Shown piece after piece: positions 1 through 5,502 of a DNA stretch of 12,537 nt. Position 1 is the stretch's first letter; each line of letters begins with the position of its first letter. Position numbers and translations under genes: made by a program. This stretch comes from Acholeplasmatales bacterium. Lineage in GTDB: Bacteria; Bacillota_I; Bacilli_A; Acholeplasmatales; Anaeroplasmataceae. Under the pieces are notes generated by a model, which saw nothing but the letters and a program-made list of their open reading frames with translations, ran no database searches and had not been told where the DNA came from. Location: contig CAAGJD010000053.1 in assembly GCA_900770055.1 (NCBI GenBank), positions 1-12,537 on the forward strand, read 5' to 3'.

Positions 1-113
1 GAGAGTACACACCAACTGTTTTACTATAAACAGGGCTCGATGAATAAGAAAATGAACTTGAATTCTATAGTATTATAGAGTTTTATAGGTTTTGTTGAAT
101 GGGAGGCTTAATA

Positions 114-827
114 ATGCTAGAAATTAGAAATTTGTCAAAAAAATATAGAAAGGCTGATGTTAAGGCTATTGATAACATTAACCTATCTATTCAAAAAGGA
201 GAAATTTATGGATTTATTGGACCAAATGGTGCTGGTAAATCAACAACAATAAAATGTGTTGTAGGTATTATTGAATTTGAAGAGGGGGATGTTTTACTTG
301 ATGGTGTATCTATTAAGGATAACCCAATGCTTTTAAAATCAAAGATTGCATATGTTCCTGATAATCCAGATTTATATGAGAATTTATCTGGTATTAAGTA
401 TTTAGATTTTATTTGCAATATTTATAATGTTGGAGATGAAAGAAATGATCTTATTCATAAATACGCTTCAATGTTTGGAATAGAAGAATATCTTGCAAAT
501 CCAATTAAAACCTATTCACATGGTATGAAGCAAAAGATTGCGATTATTGCAGCTTTAGCTCATATGCCAGAGCTAATAATTTTGGATGAACCATTTGTTG
601 GTCTTGATCCAAAGGCAGCATATGATTTAAAGCAGGTATTAAGAGAATTATGCGAAAATGGTACAATGGTGTTTTTCTCATCTCACGTTTTAGAGGTTGT
701 TGAAAAGTTTTGTGATAAGGTAGCTATTATTAAAAATGGTAAAATTATCGCAAATGGTACAATTGATGAGGTCAAGGGTGATGATGAATCACTAGAGAGT
801 GTTTTCTTGGAGCTTTTCAATGAGTAA
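114..827 (+). CDS. ABC-2-type exporter, ATP-binding subunit
   Basis: This is a 237-residue cytoplasmic ATPase that should power the membrane protein encoded next to it. Visible motifs: Walker A GPNGAGKST (36-44), signature SHGMKQ (135-140), Walker B LIILDEP (154-160), D-loop GLDP (163-166) and switch His191. The Q-loop glutamine position reads YVPDNP, with Asp83 where Gln is usual; Asp or Glu is common here in multidrug/bacteriocin-type exporters such as EcsA-like ATPases (family knowledge from memory). Start choice: GGGAGG at 101-106 lies 7 nt before the ATG at 114. The in-frame ATG at 99 overlaps that ribosome binding site and has none of its own, so I reject it. The stop overlaps the permease start by 8 nt (ATGAGTAA), indicating translational coupling. 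The substrate cannot be read from the sequence. The ATPase call is secure; EcsA-like is only a resemblance. Confidence 0.95.
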   Translation: MLEIRNLSKKYRKADVKAIDNINLSIQKGEIYGFIGPNGAGKSTTIKCVVGIIEFEEGDVLLDGVSIKDNPMLLKSKIAYVPDNPDLYENLSGIKYLDFICNIYNVGDERNDLIHKYASMFGIEEYLANPIKTYSHGMKQKIAIIAALAHMPELIILDEPFVGLDPKAAYDLKQVLRELCENGTMVFFSSHVLEVVEKFCDKVAIIKNGKIIANGTIDEVKGDDESLESVFLELFNE

Positions 828-2412
828 TGTTTGGCAATTAATTAAGATTAATTTATCTGAAACCCTTGATAAAAGAAGGTTTAAACAGGATAAAGCGAAA
901 TTTATGGCCTCATCAACATTTTTAGTTTTATTCTTTATTGGTTTTCTTTTATTATCAGGATGGTATAGTGCTACATTATATGATAGCTATTCTATGCTTA
1001 ATTATGATTGTAGAATTGTATTTTTCTTAATGTCAGCTGCAGGTTCAGCATTAGTTTTATTTTCATCTATATTTCAGGTTAAATCAATCTTCGTAGGTAA
1101 GGATTATGATTTACTTAGAAGTATGCCTATTAAAAAAAGAGATATTATTTTATCTAAATTAATAACATTATATGTTGTTCAAGTAATCTATCAATTTATG
1201 TTAATAGCACCAGCTTGTTTTATAGGTATATTATTATATGGATTAGATTATATGATGATTGTTGTAGCTATTGTTGGTGTTTTCTTTTTACCAATAGTAC
1301 CAATGCTAATGGCATGCTTAATCGCATTATTTTTAGCGTTAGTAGTTGATAGGTTTAGGTTTAGAAATGTTATTACAGTGTTGTTTTATATTGTATTACT
1401 AATAGGTATGTTTTCATTATCATTTATTTCAGGCTTTGATGAATCTGGAAGTATTTTAGGTGGTATGGAAAGTATGCTATATGCGATACCATCATTATTA
1501 ATTTTTAAATTAGCTATATTTGATAATTTATTATATTTGTTATTATTAATTGGTATTAGTATTGTTTTATCAGTTGCCATTATAATGCTATTTGTTTTAG
1601 TCTATGATAAAGCACATTTCATTATTTCTTCTCATAGATCTAATATTAAATATGTAAGAAAGAAAATGAAGAAGCAGGGTCAGTTTAAAACATTATTAAA
1701 GCTTGAATATAAAAGATATTTTTCAAGTAGAGTATATATGATGAATACATTATCATCTGGTATTGTTTCATTAGTATTTGGTGTTGTAATAGCAATAGTG
1801 TTTTATACATTAAAGGATTCTTTAGGCGCTGAAGGACAAGATTTCTTTAATATGCTTAGACAAGTAATGTTTATTTCAACCTTAGTTACAAGCTTTATGA
1901 TTGGTATTGCAACACCTGCAGCAGTATCTATTAGTATGGAAGGAAATAATTTTTGGATTACAAAATCATTACCAATAAGCTACCGAATGTTAATGGTTGT
2001 TAAGCTTATTACTTCAATTTCAATATTAACACCATTTGTTTTAATTCCTATGACTATTATTTGTATATTATTTACTCCTTCATTATTCTCAATAGCAATG
2101 ATGTATTCAATTTCTATTGTTTATATTATTTTAGCAAGCTCTGTAGGTTTATTTATTAATTTAATGTTCCCTAATTTTAAATGGAAAAATGAAGCAGAGT
2201 GTGTTAAAAGAGGAATGGCTGTGTTTGTATCAATGATATTAGATATAGCTATATTTATCGGATTAGCATTTACAATGATTAAGCTATTAGAAGTAGATAT
2301 CTATTTATCTGGATGGTTATCTTTAGCATATGTAACAGGATTAAGTATATTGTTTATTAGCTTAACATTAGGCTTATCTAAATCAAGATTAAGTAAATTT
2401 GAAGAGTTTTAA
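820..2412 (+). CDS. ABC-2-type exporter permease, 530 residues, internally duplicated
   Basis: This is a polytopic membrane protein with roughly 12 hydrophobic segments (about 31-50, 64-86, 112-136, 143-172, 184-204, 236-262, 308-330, 347-370, 392-418, 424-448, 468-489, 497-518). A basic cytoplasmic linker lies near 272-300. It should form the transmembrane channel of the exporter driven by the upstream ATPase. The two halves resemble each other: SMPIKKRDIILSKLIT (101-116) aligns with SLPISYRMLMVVKLIT (383-398), and the segment ending DRFRFRN (177-183) aligns with PNFKWKN (451-457). It therefore looks like two fused ABC-2 half-permeases, about twice the length of a simple one. Start choice: ATG at 820, with GGAG at 809-812 and 7 nt spacing; the GTG at 799 has no visible ribosome binding site. 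A terminator follows 24 nt after the stop. The substrate is unknown. Confidence 0.88.
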   Translation: MSNVWQLIKINLSETLDKRRFKQDKAKFMASSTFLVLFFIGFLLLSGWYSATLYDSYSMLNYDCRIVFFLMSAAGSALVLFSSIFQVKSIFVGKDYDLLRSMPIKKRDIILSKLITLYVVQVIYQFMLIAPACFIGILLYGLDYMMIVVAIVGVFFLPIVPMLMACLIALFLALVVDRFRFRNVITVLFYIVLLIGMFSLSFISGFDESGSILGGMESMLYAIPSLLIFKLAIFDNLLYLLLLIGISIVLSVAIIMLFVLVYDKAHFIISSHRSNIKYVRKKMKKQGQFKTLLKLEYKRYFSSRVYMMNTLSSGIVSLVFGVVIAIVFYTLKDSLGAEGQDFFNMLRQVMFISTLVTSFMIGIATPAAVSISMEGNNFWITKSLPISYRMLMVVKLITSISILTPFVLIPMTIICILFTPSLFSIAMMYSISIVYIILASSVGLFINLMFPNFKWKNEAECVKRGMAVFVSMILDIAIFIGLAFTMIKLLEVDIYLSGWLSLAYVTGLSILFISLTLGLSKSRLSKFEEF

Positions 2413-2435
2413 TAATTTAAAAATTGCTGTAAGTG

Positions 2436-2472
2436 AACCTAGATTTTGAAAATATTCAAATTCTAGGTTTTT
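2436..2472 (+). terminator. Rho-independent terminator of the ABC exporter operon
   Basis: AACCTAGA (2436-2443) pairs with TCTAGGTT (2462-2469). After one T-T mismatch, TTTGAA (2445-2450) pairs with TTCAAA (2455-2460) around an AATA loop. A run of five T (2468-2472) closes the structure. The stem of 8 + 6 bp directly after the permease stop makes this a convincing intrinsic terminator. Confidence 0.88.
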
Positions 2473-2593
2473 ATTACGTTAGGCGATTCTTAGATGAATA
2501 TGTTATTTTAGTATATTATTCATTTTATTCTAATAGCAATCAATAGTTTATTTAAACGCTTTATAGTTTCTAAAATTAATTTATTTTCAACAC

Positions 2594-2620
2594 ATAGTAG
2601 CGTGACATTTTACATATAAT
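2594..2620 (+). promoter_or_regulatory. Candidate sigma-E-type sporulation promoter
   Basis: ATA (2594-2596), a 16-nt spacer, then CATATAAT (2613-2620) fits the published sigma-E pattern of ATA, 16-18 nt, CATAnnnT. Transcription would begin near 2627, about 65 nt before the micro-ORFs. In a genome this AT-rich such matches arise by chance, so this is only suggestive. The neighbouring spore genes and the terminator downstream raise it slightly. Confidence 0.3.
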
Positions 2621-2693
2621 ACATTAAAATATTGACAAAAGAGAAAAACTTATTATTGCTTATATAAACATTAATTTGAGGAGAGTAATCAAT

Positions 2694-2732
2694 GTGGTCA
2701 TGTTTCTAATTTTGCTTAACATGAGGAATTAA
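2694..2732 (+). CDS. Possible 12-codon hydrophobic leader ORF (GTG start)
   Basis: The frame begins at GTG and encodes MVMFLILLNMRN; its TAA shares one nucleotide with the ATG of the next micro-ORF (TAATG). GAGGAG at 2679-2684 lies 9 nt upstream. The same ribosome binding site could instead serve the ATG at 2692, whose frame ends after only five codons (MWSCF). Either could act as a translated leader for the 21-codon ORF. There is no homology evidence and chance is a strong alternative. Confidence 0.15.
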   Translation: MVMFLILLNMRN

Positions 2733-2797
2733 TGAAGAAAGAAGATAGTCTTTATTATAAGCTATTTATAGCTCAAGCTAAAAATTATAATGTATAA
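2732..2797 (+). CDS. Possible 21-residue small protein, unrecognised
   Basis: ATG at 2732 is preceded by GAGGA (2723-2727) at good spacing. The 21-residue product begins MKKEDSLYYK and ends AKNYNV: charged start, aromatic middle, no membrane segment. The stop (2795-2797) sits 3 nt before the palindromic terminator at 2801, and a sigma-E-like promoter lies about 110 nt upstream, so the unit has promoter, ribosome binding site, ORF and terminator in order. I recognise no family; it does not resemble the small sporulation proteins SpoVM or CmpA as I recall them. The region could equally be an untranslated RNA or meaningless spacer. Confidence 0.3.
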   Translation: MKKEDSLYYKLFIAQAKNYNV

Positions 2798-2800
2798 TTA

Positions 2801-2832
2801 TATAAGCCTGCAAATCAATCTGCAGGCTTATA
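2801..2832. terminator. Palindromic, probably bidirectional terminator
   Basis: TATAAGCCTGCA (2801-2812) is perfectly complementary to TGCAGGCTTATA (2821-2832) across an 8-nt loop. It begins 3 nt after the micro-ORF stop and ends 1 nt before the gerQ stop codon (2834, minus strand), so it suits termination of both convergent units. The flanks are AT-rich, but neither has a long T run, so efficiency is uncertain. Confidence 0.7.
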
Positions 2833-2833
2833 A

Positions 2834-3205
2834 TTATTTATTTGTATTTGAAGCTTGATATGGATAATAATAATTAATTTCATCATCAAATGTTATATAG
2901 CTTAAATAGATTGTAAGAAGAAGGTATCTTGTATTATTATTTAAATCAGAAATAATAATATGATCCTTTCCTGCAGCTTCAAGCTTTCCCTTAAAGATTT
3001 TAGAACCCCATTGTGAATTTTCAAAATTCATATAAACTGATACTACTTTACCAAGGTTTAGTCTTAATATGTTTTCAATATAAGATGATTCATCACTTTC
3101 AGCTGGTGGTTGATAAGGATTCATATTTCCTTGAAATGGGGTAACACCACCTTGATAAGGGTTTTGATAGCCTAAATATGGCGGGAATGGATAAAAATAA
3201 TTCAT
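2834..3205 (-). CDS. gerQ: Spore coat germination protein GerQ
   Basis: This 123-residue protein has a Pro/Tyr/Gln-rich N-terminus (FYPFPPYLGYQNPYQ) with NPYQ repeats, then a conserved C-terminal domain containing YIENILRLNLGKVVSVYMNF, where GerQ (YwdL) family members are most alike. In Bacillus, GerQ is a coat-associated protein needed for CwlJ localisation and for calcium-dipicolinate-triggered germination, and it is cross-linked by transglutaminase (family knowledge). It is shorter than the roughly 180-residue B. subtilis protein, mainly in the low-complexity N-terminus. Start choice: ATG at 3205 with AGGAAAG (3210-3216); a longer GTG start at 3238 would overlap the end of cwlJ and lacks a ribosome binding site. 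It lies 16 nt downstream of cwlJ, the same pairing as in the B. cereus group. Confidence 0.92.
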   Translation of the reverse strand: MNYFYPFPPYLGYQNPYQGGVTPFQGNMNPYQPPAESDESSYIENILRLNLGKVVSVYMNFENSQWGSKIFKGKLEAAGKDHIIISDLNNNTRYLLLTIYLSYITFDDEINYYYPYQASNTNK

Positions 3206-3221
3206 ATAGCTTTCCTTTCTT

Positions 3222-3641
3222 TTAATAACAATTTTCACTATCTACTGGAGCATAAAAGCAATGACTTTTATATTTTCCAGAATTCCATTGGCCCCACCAT
3301 TTTTCCATGCATGGCTCACCAAAGGAATTATAAAACCAAAGTGCTTTAGTTGCAGGAGAGAATCTTTCTCCATTAATAACTCTTCTTGCAAGCTTAATAT
3401 CTTGGGATCTTGCTGCTTGATAGAAGTAGCTTTTTTGTGTTGCCTCAAAGCCACCAGGAGATTGCATAACAGCCTTTTCTATTGTGTTAATATTTTTAAA
3501 ATCTAAGCATTTTGCGATGGCTCTATTAACACAAACATTACCTACTAACAGCATTCCTTTTTGACCGTCTGATTCTGCCTCTGCTCTCATAAGCCTAGCT
3601 AAAAGCTTTACCTCAGCCTCATTATGAGAAATAACCGACAC
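3222..3641 (-). CDS. cwlJ: Spore cortex-lytic hydrolase CwlJ
   Basis: This 139-residue protein belongs to the SleB/CwlJ hydrolase family and is close to the B. subtilis CwlJ length. The N-terminal ARLMRAEAE carries the family's predicted catalytic glutamate (Glu21), followed by the conserved GMLLVGNVCVNR. Later hallmarks are FYQAAR (73-78), NGER (89-92) and a near-C-terminal KSHCFY. There is no signal peptide, as expected for a protein made in the mother cell and deposited in the coat. Its role is to degrade muramic-delta-lactam cortex peptidoglycan during germination. It starts at GTG (3639-3641) with AGAGGTGA at 3646-3653. It is co-oriented with gerQ 16 nt downstream, almost certainly one operon, and divergent from the asnS leader. 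Confidence 0.95.
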   Translation of the reverse strand: MSVISHNEAEVKLLARLMRAEAESDGQKGMLLVGNVCVNRAIAKCLDFKNINTIEKAVMQSPGGFEATQKSYFYQAARSQDIKLARRVINGERFSPATKALWFYNSFGEPCMEKWWGQWNSGKYKSHCFYAPVDSENCY

Positions 3642-3658
3642 TTTATCACCTCTAATTA

Positions 3659-3684
3659 AATATATGAAAATTGAAATTATTTAT
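3659..3684 (-). promoter_or_regulatory. Candidate sigma-E-like promoter of cwlJ-gerQ
   Basis: Read on the minus strand, ATA (3684-3682), 15 nt, then CATATATT (3666-3659) approximates the sigma-E pattern, one base short of the usual spacing. cwlJ is a sigma-E gene in B. subtilis, which makes this plausible. Transcription would begin near 3652, leaving a leader barely containing the ribosome binding site, so confidence is low. Confidence 0.3.
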
Positions 3685-3694
3685 AACTTCATAT

Positions 3695-3722
3695 TTGAAA
3701 AATAAAAAAAATATTATATAAT
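3695..3722 (+). promoter_or_regulatory. Sigma-A promoter of the asnS T-box leader
   Basis: TTGAAA (3695-3700), 16 nt, then a perfect TATAAT (3717-3722). Transcription should begin near 3729, just before the first conserved T-box leader elements. It is divergent from cwlJ. Confidence 0.75.
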
Positions 3723-3728
3723 ATACCC

Positions 3729-3948
3729 AAAGCGTTGATAAGGAGAAAGCTATGTAGCGTATTTAGAGAGTTTGCGGTAGGTGAAAGCAAATTACAAGCA
3801 TAGTGGACAACACCTTTGAGTGATGGAAGAAATTAGTAGAACCATCCGTTACCCGCGTTAAGGGATTTGAGTGTCATATATTTTTATATATGAAATTAAG
3901 GTGGTACCGCGATAATTCGTCCTTAGAGTAATCTAAGGACTTTTTTTT
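3729..3948 (+). promoter_or_regulatory. T-box riboswitch, asparagine type (specifier AAC)
   Basis: This leader senses uncharged tRNA-Asn and lets transcription continue into asnS when asparaginyl-tRNA is short. Visible parts: GATAAGGAGAAAG and AGAGAG elements of stem I; a stem formed by GCTATG (3749-3754) with CATAG; a distal hairpin TTTGC/GCAAA; and the specifier loop GGACAACACC with AAC at 3809-3811 followed by the usual purine. Next come a GATGG/CCATC stem and CCGTTA...GCGTTAAGGG. A CATATA/TATATG stem (3875-3892) precedes the T-box core TGGTACCGCG (3902-3911). The antiterminator forms from TAAGG (3897-3901) with CCTTA (3921-3925), which directly competes with the terminator. The AAC specifier agrees with the asnS gene 15 nt downstream. 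Confidence 0.96.
3919..3948 (+). terminator. T-box-controlled terminator before asnS
   Basis: GTCCTTAGA (3919-3927) pairs with TCTAAGGAC (3932-3940) around a GTAA loop, followed by eight T (3941-3948). Its 5' arm overlaps the antiterminator strand CCTTA, giving the on/off switch of the riboswitch. Confidence 0.94.
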
Positions 3949-3963
3949 GTTAAGGAGGAAATT

Positions 3964-5343
3964 ATGAAAAGAGTTAAAATTAAAAAGCTTTTTGAAGACA
4001 AAAAGGAACAAGAGGTTCTAATTTTTGGTTGGGTTAGAACAAATAGAGCACAAGCTCAATTTGGTTTTTTAAATGTTAATGATGGATCTACTTTAGCAAA
4101 TATTCAAGTAGTATATGATGCAGATTTAACAAATTTTGAGGAGATTTCTAAATTTAGAGTAGGAGTTTCAGTTCAAATTAAAGGTAGAGTTATTTTAACA
4201 CCTGAGGCTAAACAACCACTTGAAATTCATGCAGATGAGGTTGTTATGTTAGGTGATTGTCCTGAGAATTATCCTATTCAGCCAAAAAGACATACAAGAG
4301 AATTCTTAAGGGAAAATGCTCATTTAAGACCAAGAACAAATTTATTTAATGCAGTATTTAGAATTAGAAGTGTTGCTGCTATGGCTATCCATTCTTATTT
4401 TCAATCTAATGGCTATTTATATGTTCATACTCCACTAATTACTTGTGCTGACTGTGAGGGTAGTGATCAAATGTTTAAGATTACAACACTTGATATGAAA
4501 AATCCACCATTAACAGAGGACGGAAAGCTAGATTATTCAAAGGATTTATTTGGTAAGCAAGCTTTTATTACTGGTTCAGGACAATTACAAGGTGAAACAT
4601 TTGCGATGGCATTTGGAGATATTTATACCTTTGGTCCTACATTTAGAACAGAAAATTCTAATACAAAAACTCATGCAAATGAGTTCTGGATGATTGAACC
4701 AGAAATGGCATTTTGCGATTTAGAGGGCTTAATGGACATTGAAGAGGAAATGTTAAAGTATGTCATTAAATATGTGTTAGATCATTGTGAAGAGGAAATC
4801 AATTTCTGTGATCAGTTTGTTGAAAAAGGATTAAAGAAAAAGATTACAGATTTATTAGAGGCTAAATTTACAAGAATAACTCATCATGACGTTGTTGATT
4901 TATTATTAAAATCAGGTAAAAAATGGGAATTTTTACCATCATATGATGATGATATTGCGAAGGAGCATGAAAAATATGTTACAGAATATTTTAATGGTCC
5001 AGTCTTTATTACAAATTGGCCAAAGGATATAAAGGCATATTATATGAAGGTTAACCCAGATGGAAAAACTGTAGCTGCCGTAGATTTAGTTGTTCCTCAG
5101 GCAGGAGAGCTTATGGGTGGTTCTCAAAGAGAAGAAAATCTAGATGTATTACTTCAAAGAATGAAGGAAATGGGTGTAGAACGTGAAGGCATTGAATGGT
5201 ATTTAGATACCCGTAGATATGGTGGATGTGTACATTCAGGCTTTGGTATGGGCTTTGAAAGACTAATTATGTATCTTACAGGTATTGATAATATTAGAGA
5301 TGTTATACCTTATCCACGTACTCCAAAAAATTGTCAATATTAA
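3964..5343 (+). CDS. asnS: Asparaginyl-tRNA synthetase
   Basis: This 459-residue class IIb cytosolic enzyme charges tRNA-Asn with asparagine using ATP. An N-terminal OB-fold anticodon-binding domain (about 1-105, including FGWVRTNR at 21-28) precedes the catalytic core. Motif 2 contains FRTENSNTKTHANEFWMIEP (227-246) and motif 3 is GFGMGFERL (426-434). Asparagine rather than aspartate specificity is supported by overall similarity and by the AAC T-box specifier upstream. A roughly 30-residue insert (about 172-200, TTLDMKNPPL to GKQAF) makes it resemble the longer E. coli-type AsnRS rather than the roughly 430-residue B. subtilis form (from memory). Start: ATG at 3964 behind AGGAGG (3953-3958). 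It is controlled by the T-box leader and followed by its own terminator, so monocistronic. Confidence 0.97.
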   Translation: MKRVKIKKLFEDKKEQEVLIFGWVRTNRAQAQFGFLNVNDGSTLANIQVVYDADLTNFEEISKFRVGVSVQIKGRVILTPEAKQPLEIHADEVVMLGDCPENYPIQPKRHTREFLRENAHLRPRTNLFNAVFRIRSVAAMAIHSYFQSNGYLYVHTPLITCADCEGSDQMFKITTLDMKNPPLTEDGKLDYSKDLFGKQAFITGSGQLQGETFAMAFGDIYTFGPTFRTENSNTKTHANEFWMIEPEMAFCDLEGLMDIEEEMLKYVIKYVLDHCEEEINFCDQFVEKGLKKKITDLLEAKFTRITHHDVVDLLLKSGKKWEFLPSYDDDIAKEHEKYVTEYFNGPVFITNWPKDIKAYYMKVNPDGKTVAAVDLVVPQAGELMGGSQREENLDVLLQRMKEMGVEREGIEWYLDTRRYGGCVHSGFGMGFERLIMYLTGIDNIRDVIPYPRTPKNCQY

Positions 5344-5352
5344 AAATAGAAT

Positions 5353-5377
5353 TGGTAGAGTAAAATCTACCATTTTT
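5353..5377 (+). terminator. Rho-independent terminator after asnS
   Basis: TGGTAGA (5353-5359) pairs with TCTACCA (5366-5372) over a 6-nt loop, followed by five T (5373-5377). An outer AATAGA/TCTATT pairing (5345-5350 with 5377-5382) could extend it. It begins 9 nt after the asnS stop. Confidence 0.8.
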
Positions 5378-5469
5378 CTATTATAAAGGATTCAATATGA
5401 AAGTATGTAGATAATTTTGAAATGATATTTTTATAAATATTTATATTATTAGATTCTTTTAGAAAAAAA

Positions 5470-5478
5470 TGATATACT
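5470..5478 (+). promoter_or_regulatory. Candidate extended -10 promoter for cls
   Basis: TG (5470-5471), one base, then TATACT (5473-5478) matches an extended -10 element. The -35 region about 17 nt upstream (TAGATT, 5450-5455) is weak. Transcription would start near 5485, just upstream of the cls ribosome binding site AAGGTGAT. Confidence 0.45.
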
Positions 5479-5502
5479 ATATAAAAGAAATAAGGTGATT
5501 AC

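Larger units (their letters stand above)
2473..2833. other. Gene-poor spacer between the ABC operon and gerQ
   Basis: This stretch of about 360 bases has no long open frame on either strand. The first 120 bases are AT-rich, with only a weak 7-bp inverted repeat (ATGAATA 2494-2500, TATTCAT 2517-2523). The remainder holds a sigma-E-like promoter candidate, two micro-ORFs with ribosome binding sites, and a perfect 12-bp palindrome next to the gerQ stop, all listed separately. An isolated TTGACA lies at 2632-2637, but no -10 box sits at a workable distance. Confidence 0.6.

Noticed and set aside
1..78. Frame 1 is open from the window edge to TAG at 76-78, possibly the tail of an upstream gene.
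   Set aside because: Only 25 codons, no recognisable motif, and an internal CTGTTT/AAACAG hairpin (16-33) that could equally be leader or spacer. Cannot be told from chance.
58..86. TTGAAT, 17 nt, TTTTAT as a promoter for the ABC operon.
   Set aside because: The -10 matches only 4 of 6 bases and similar strings abound in this AT-rich DNA; transcription may instead come from upstream of the window.
206..418. Minus-strand frame of 70 codons inside the ABC ATPase gene.
   Set aside because: Antisense to a clear conserved protein; no ribosome binding site or family resemblance.
1386..1580. Minus-strand frame of 64 codons inside the permease gene.
   Set aside because: Shadow of the membrane protein coding strand; low-complexity Ile/Asn-rich product.
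2632..2666. TTGACA (2632-2637) with TATATA (2661-2666) as a sigma-A promoter.
   Set aside because: The spacer is 23 nt, too long, and the alternative TATTAT (2651-2656) is only 13 nt away.
3242..3506. Plus-strand 81-codon and alternate minus-strand 70-codon frames within cwlJ.
   Set aside because: Both overlap cwlJ, whose frame has clear family motifs.
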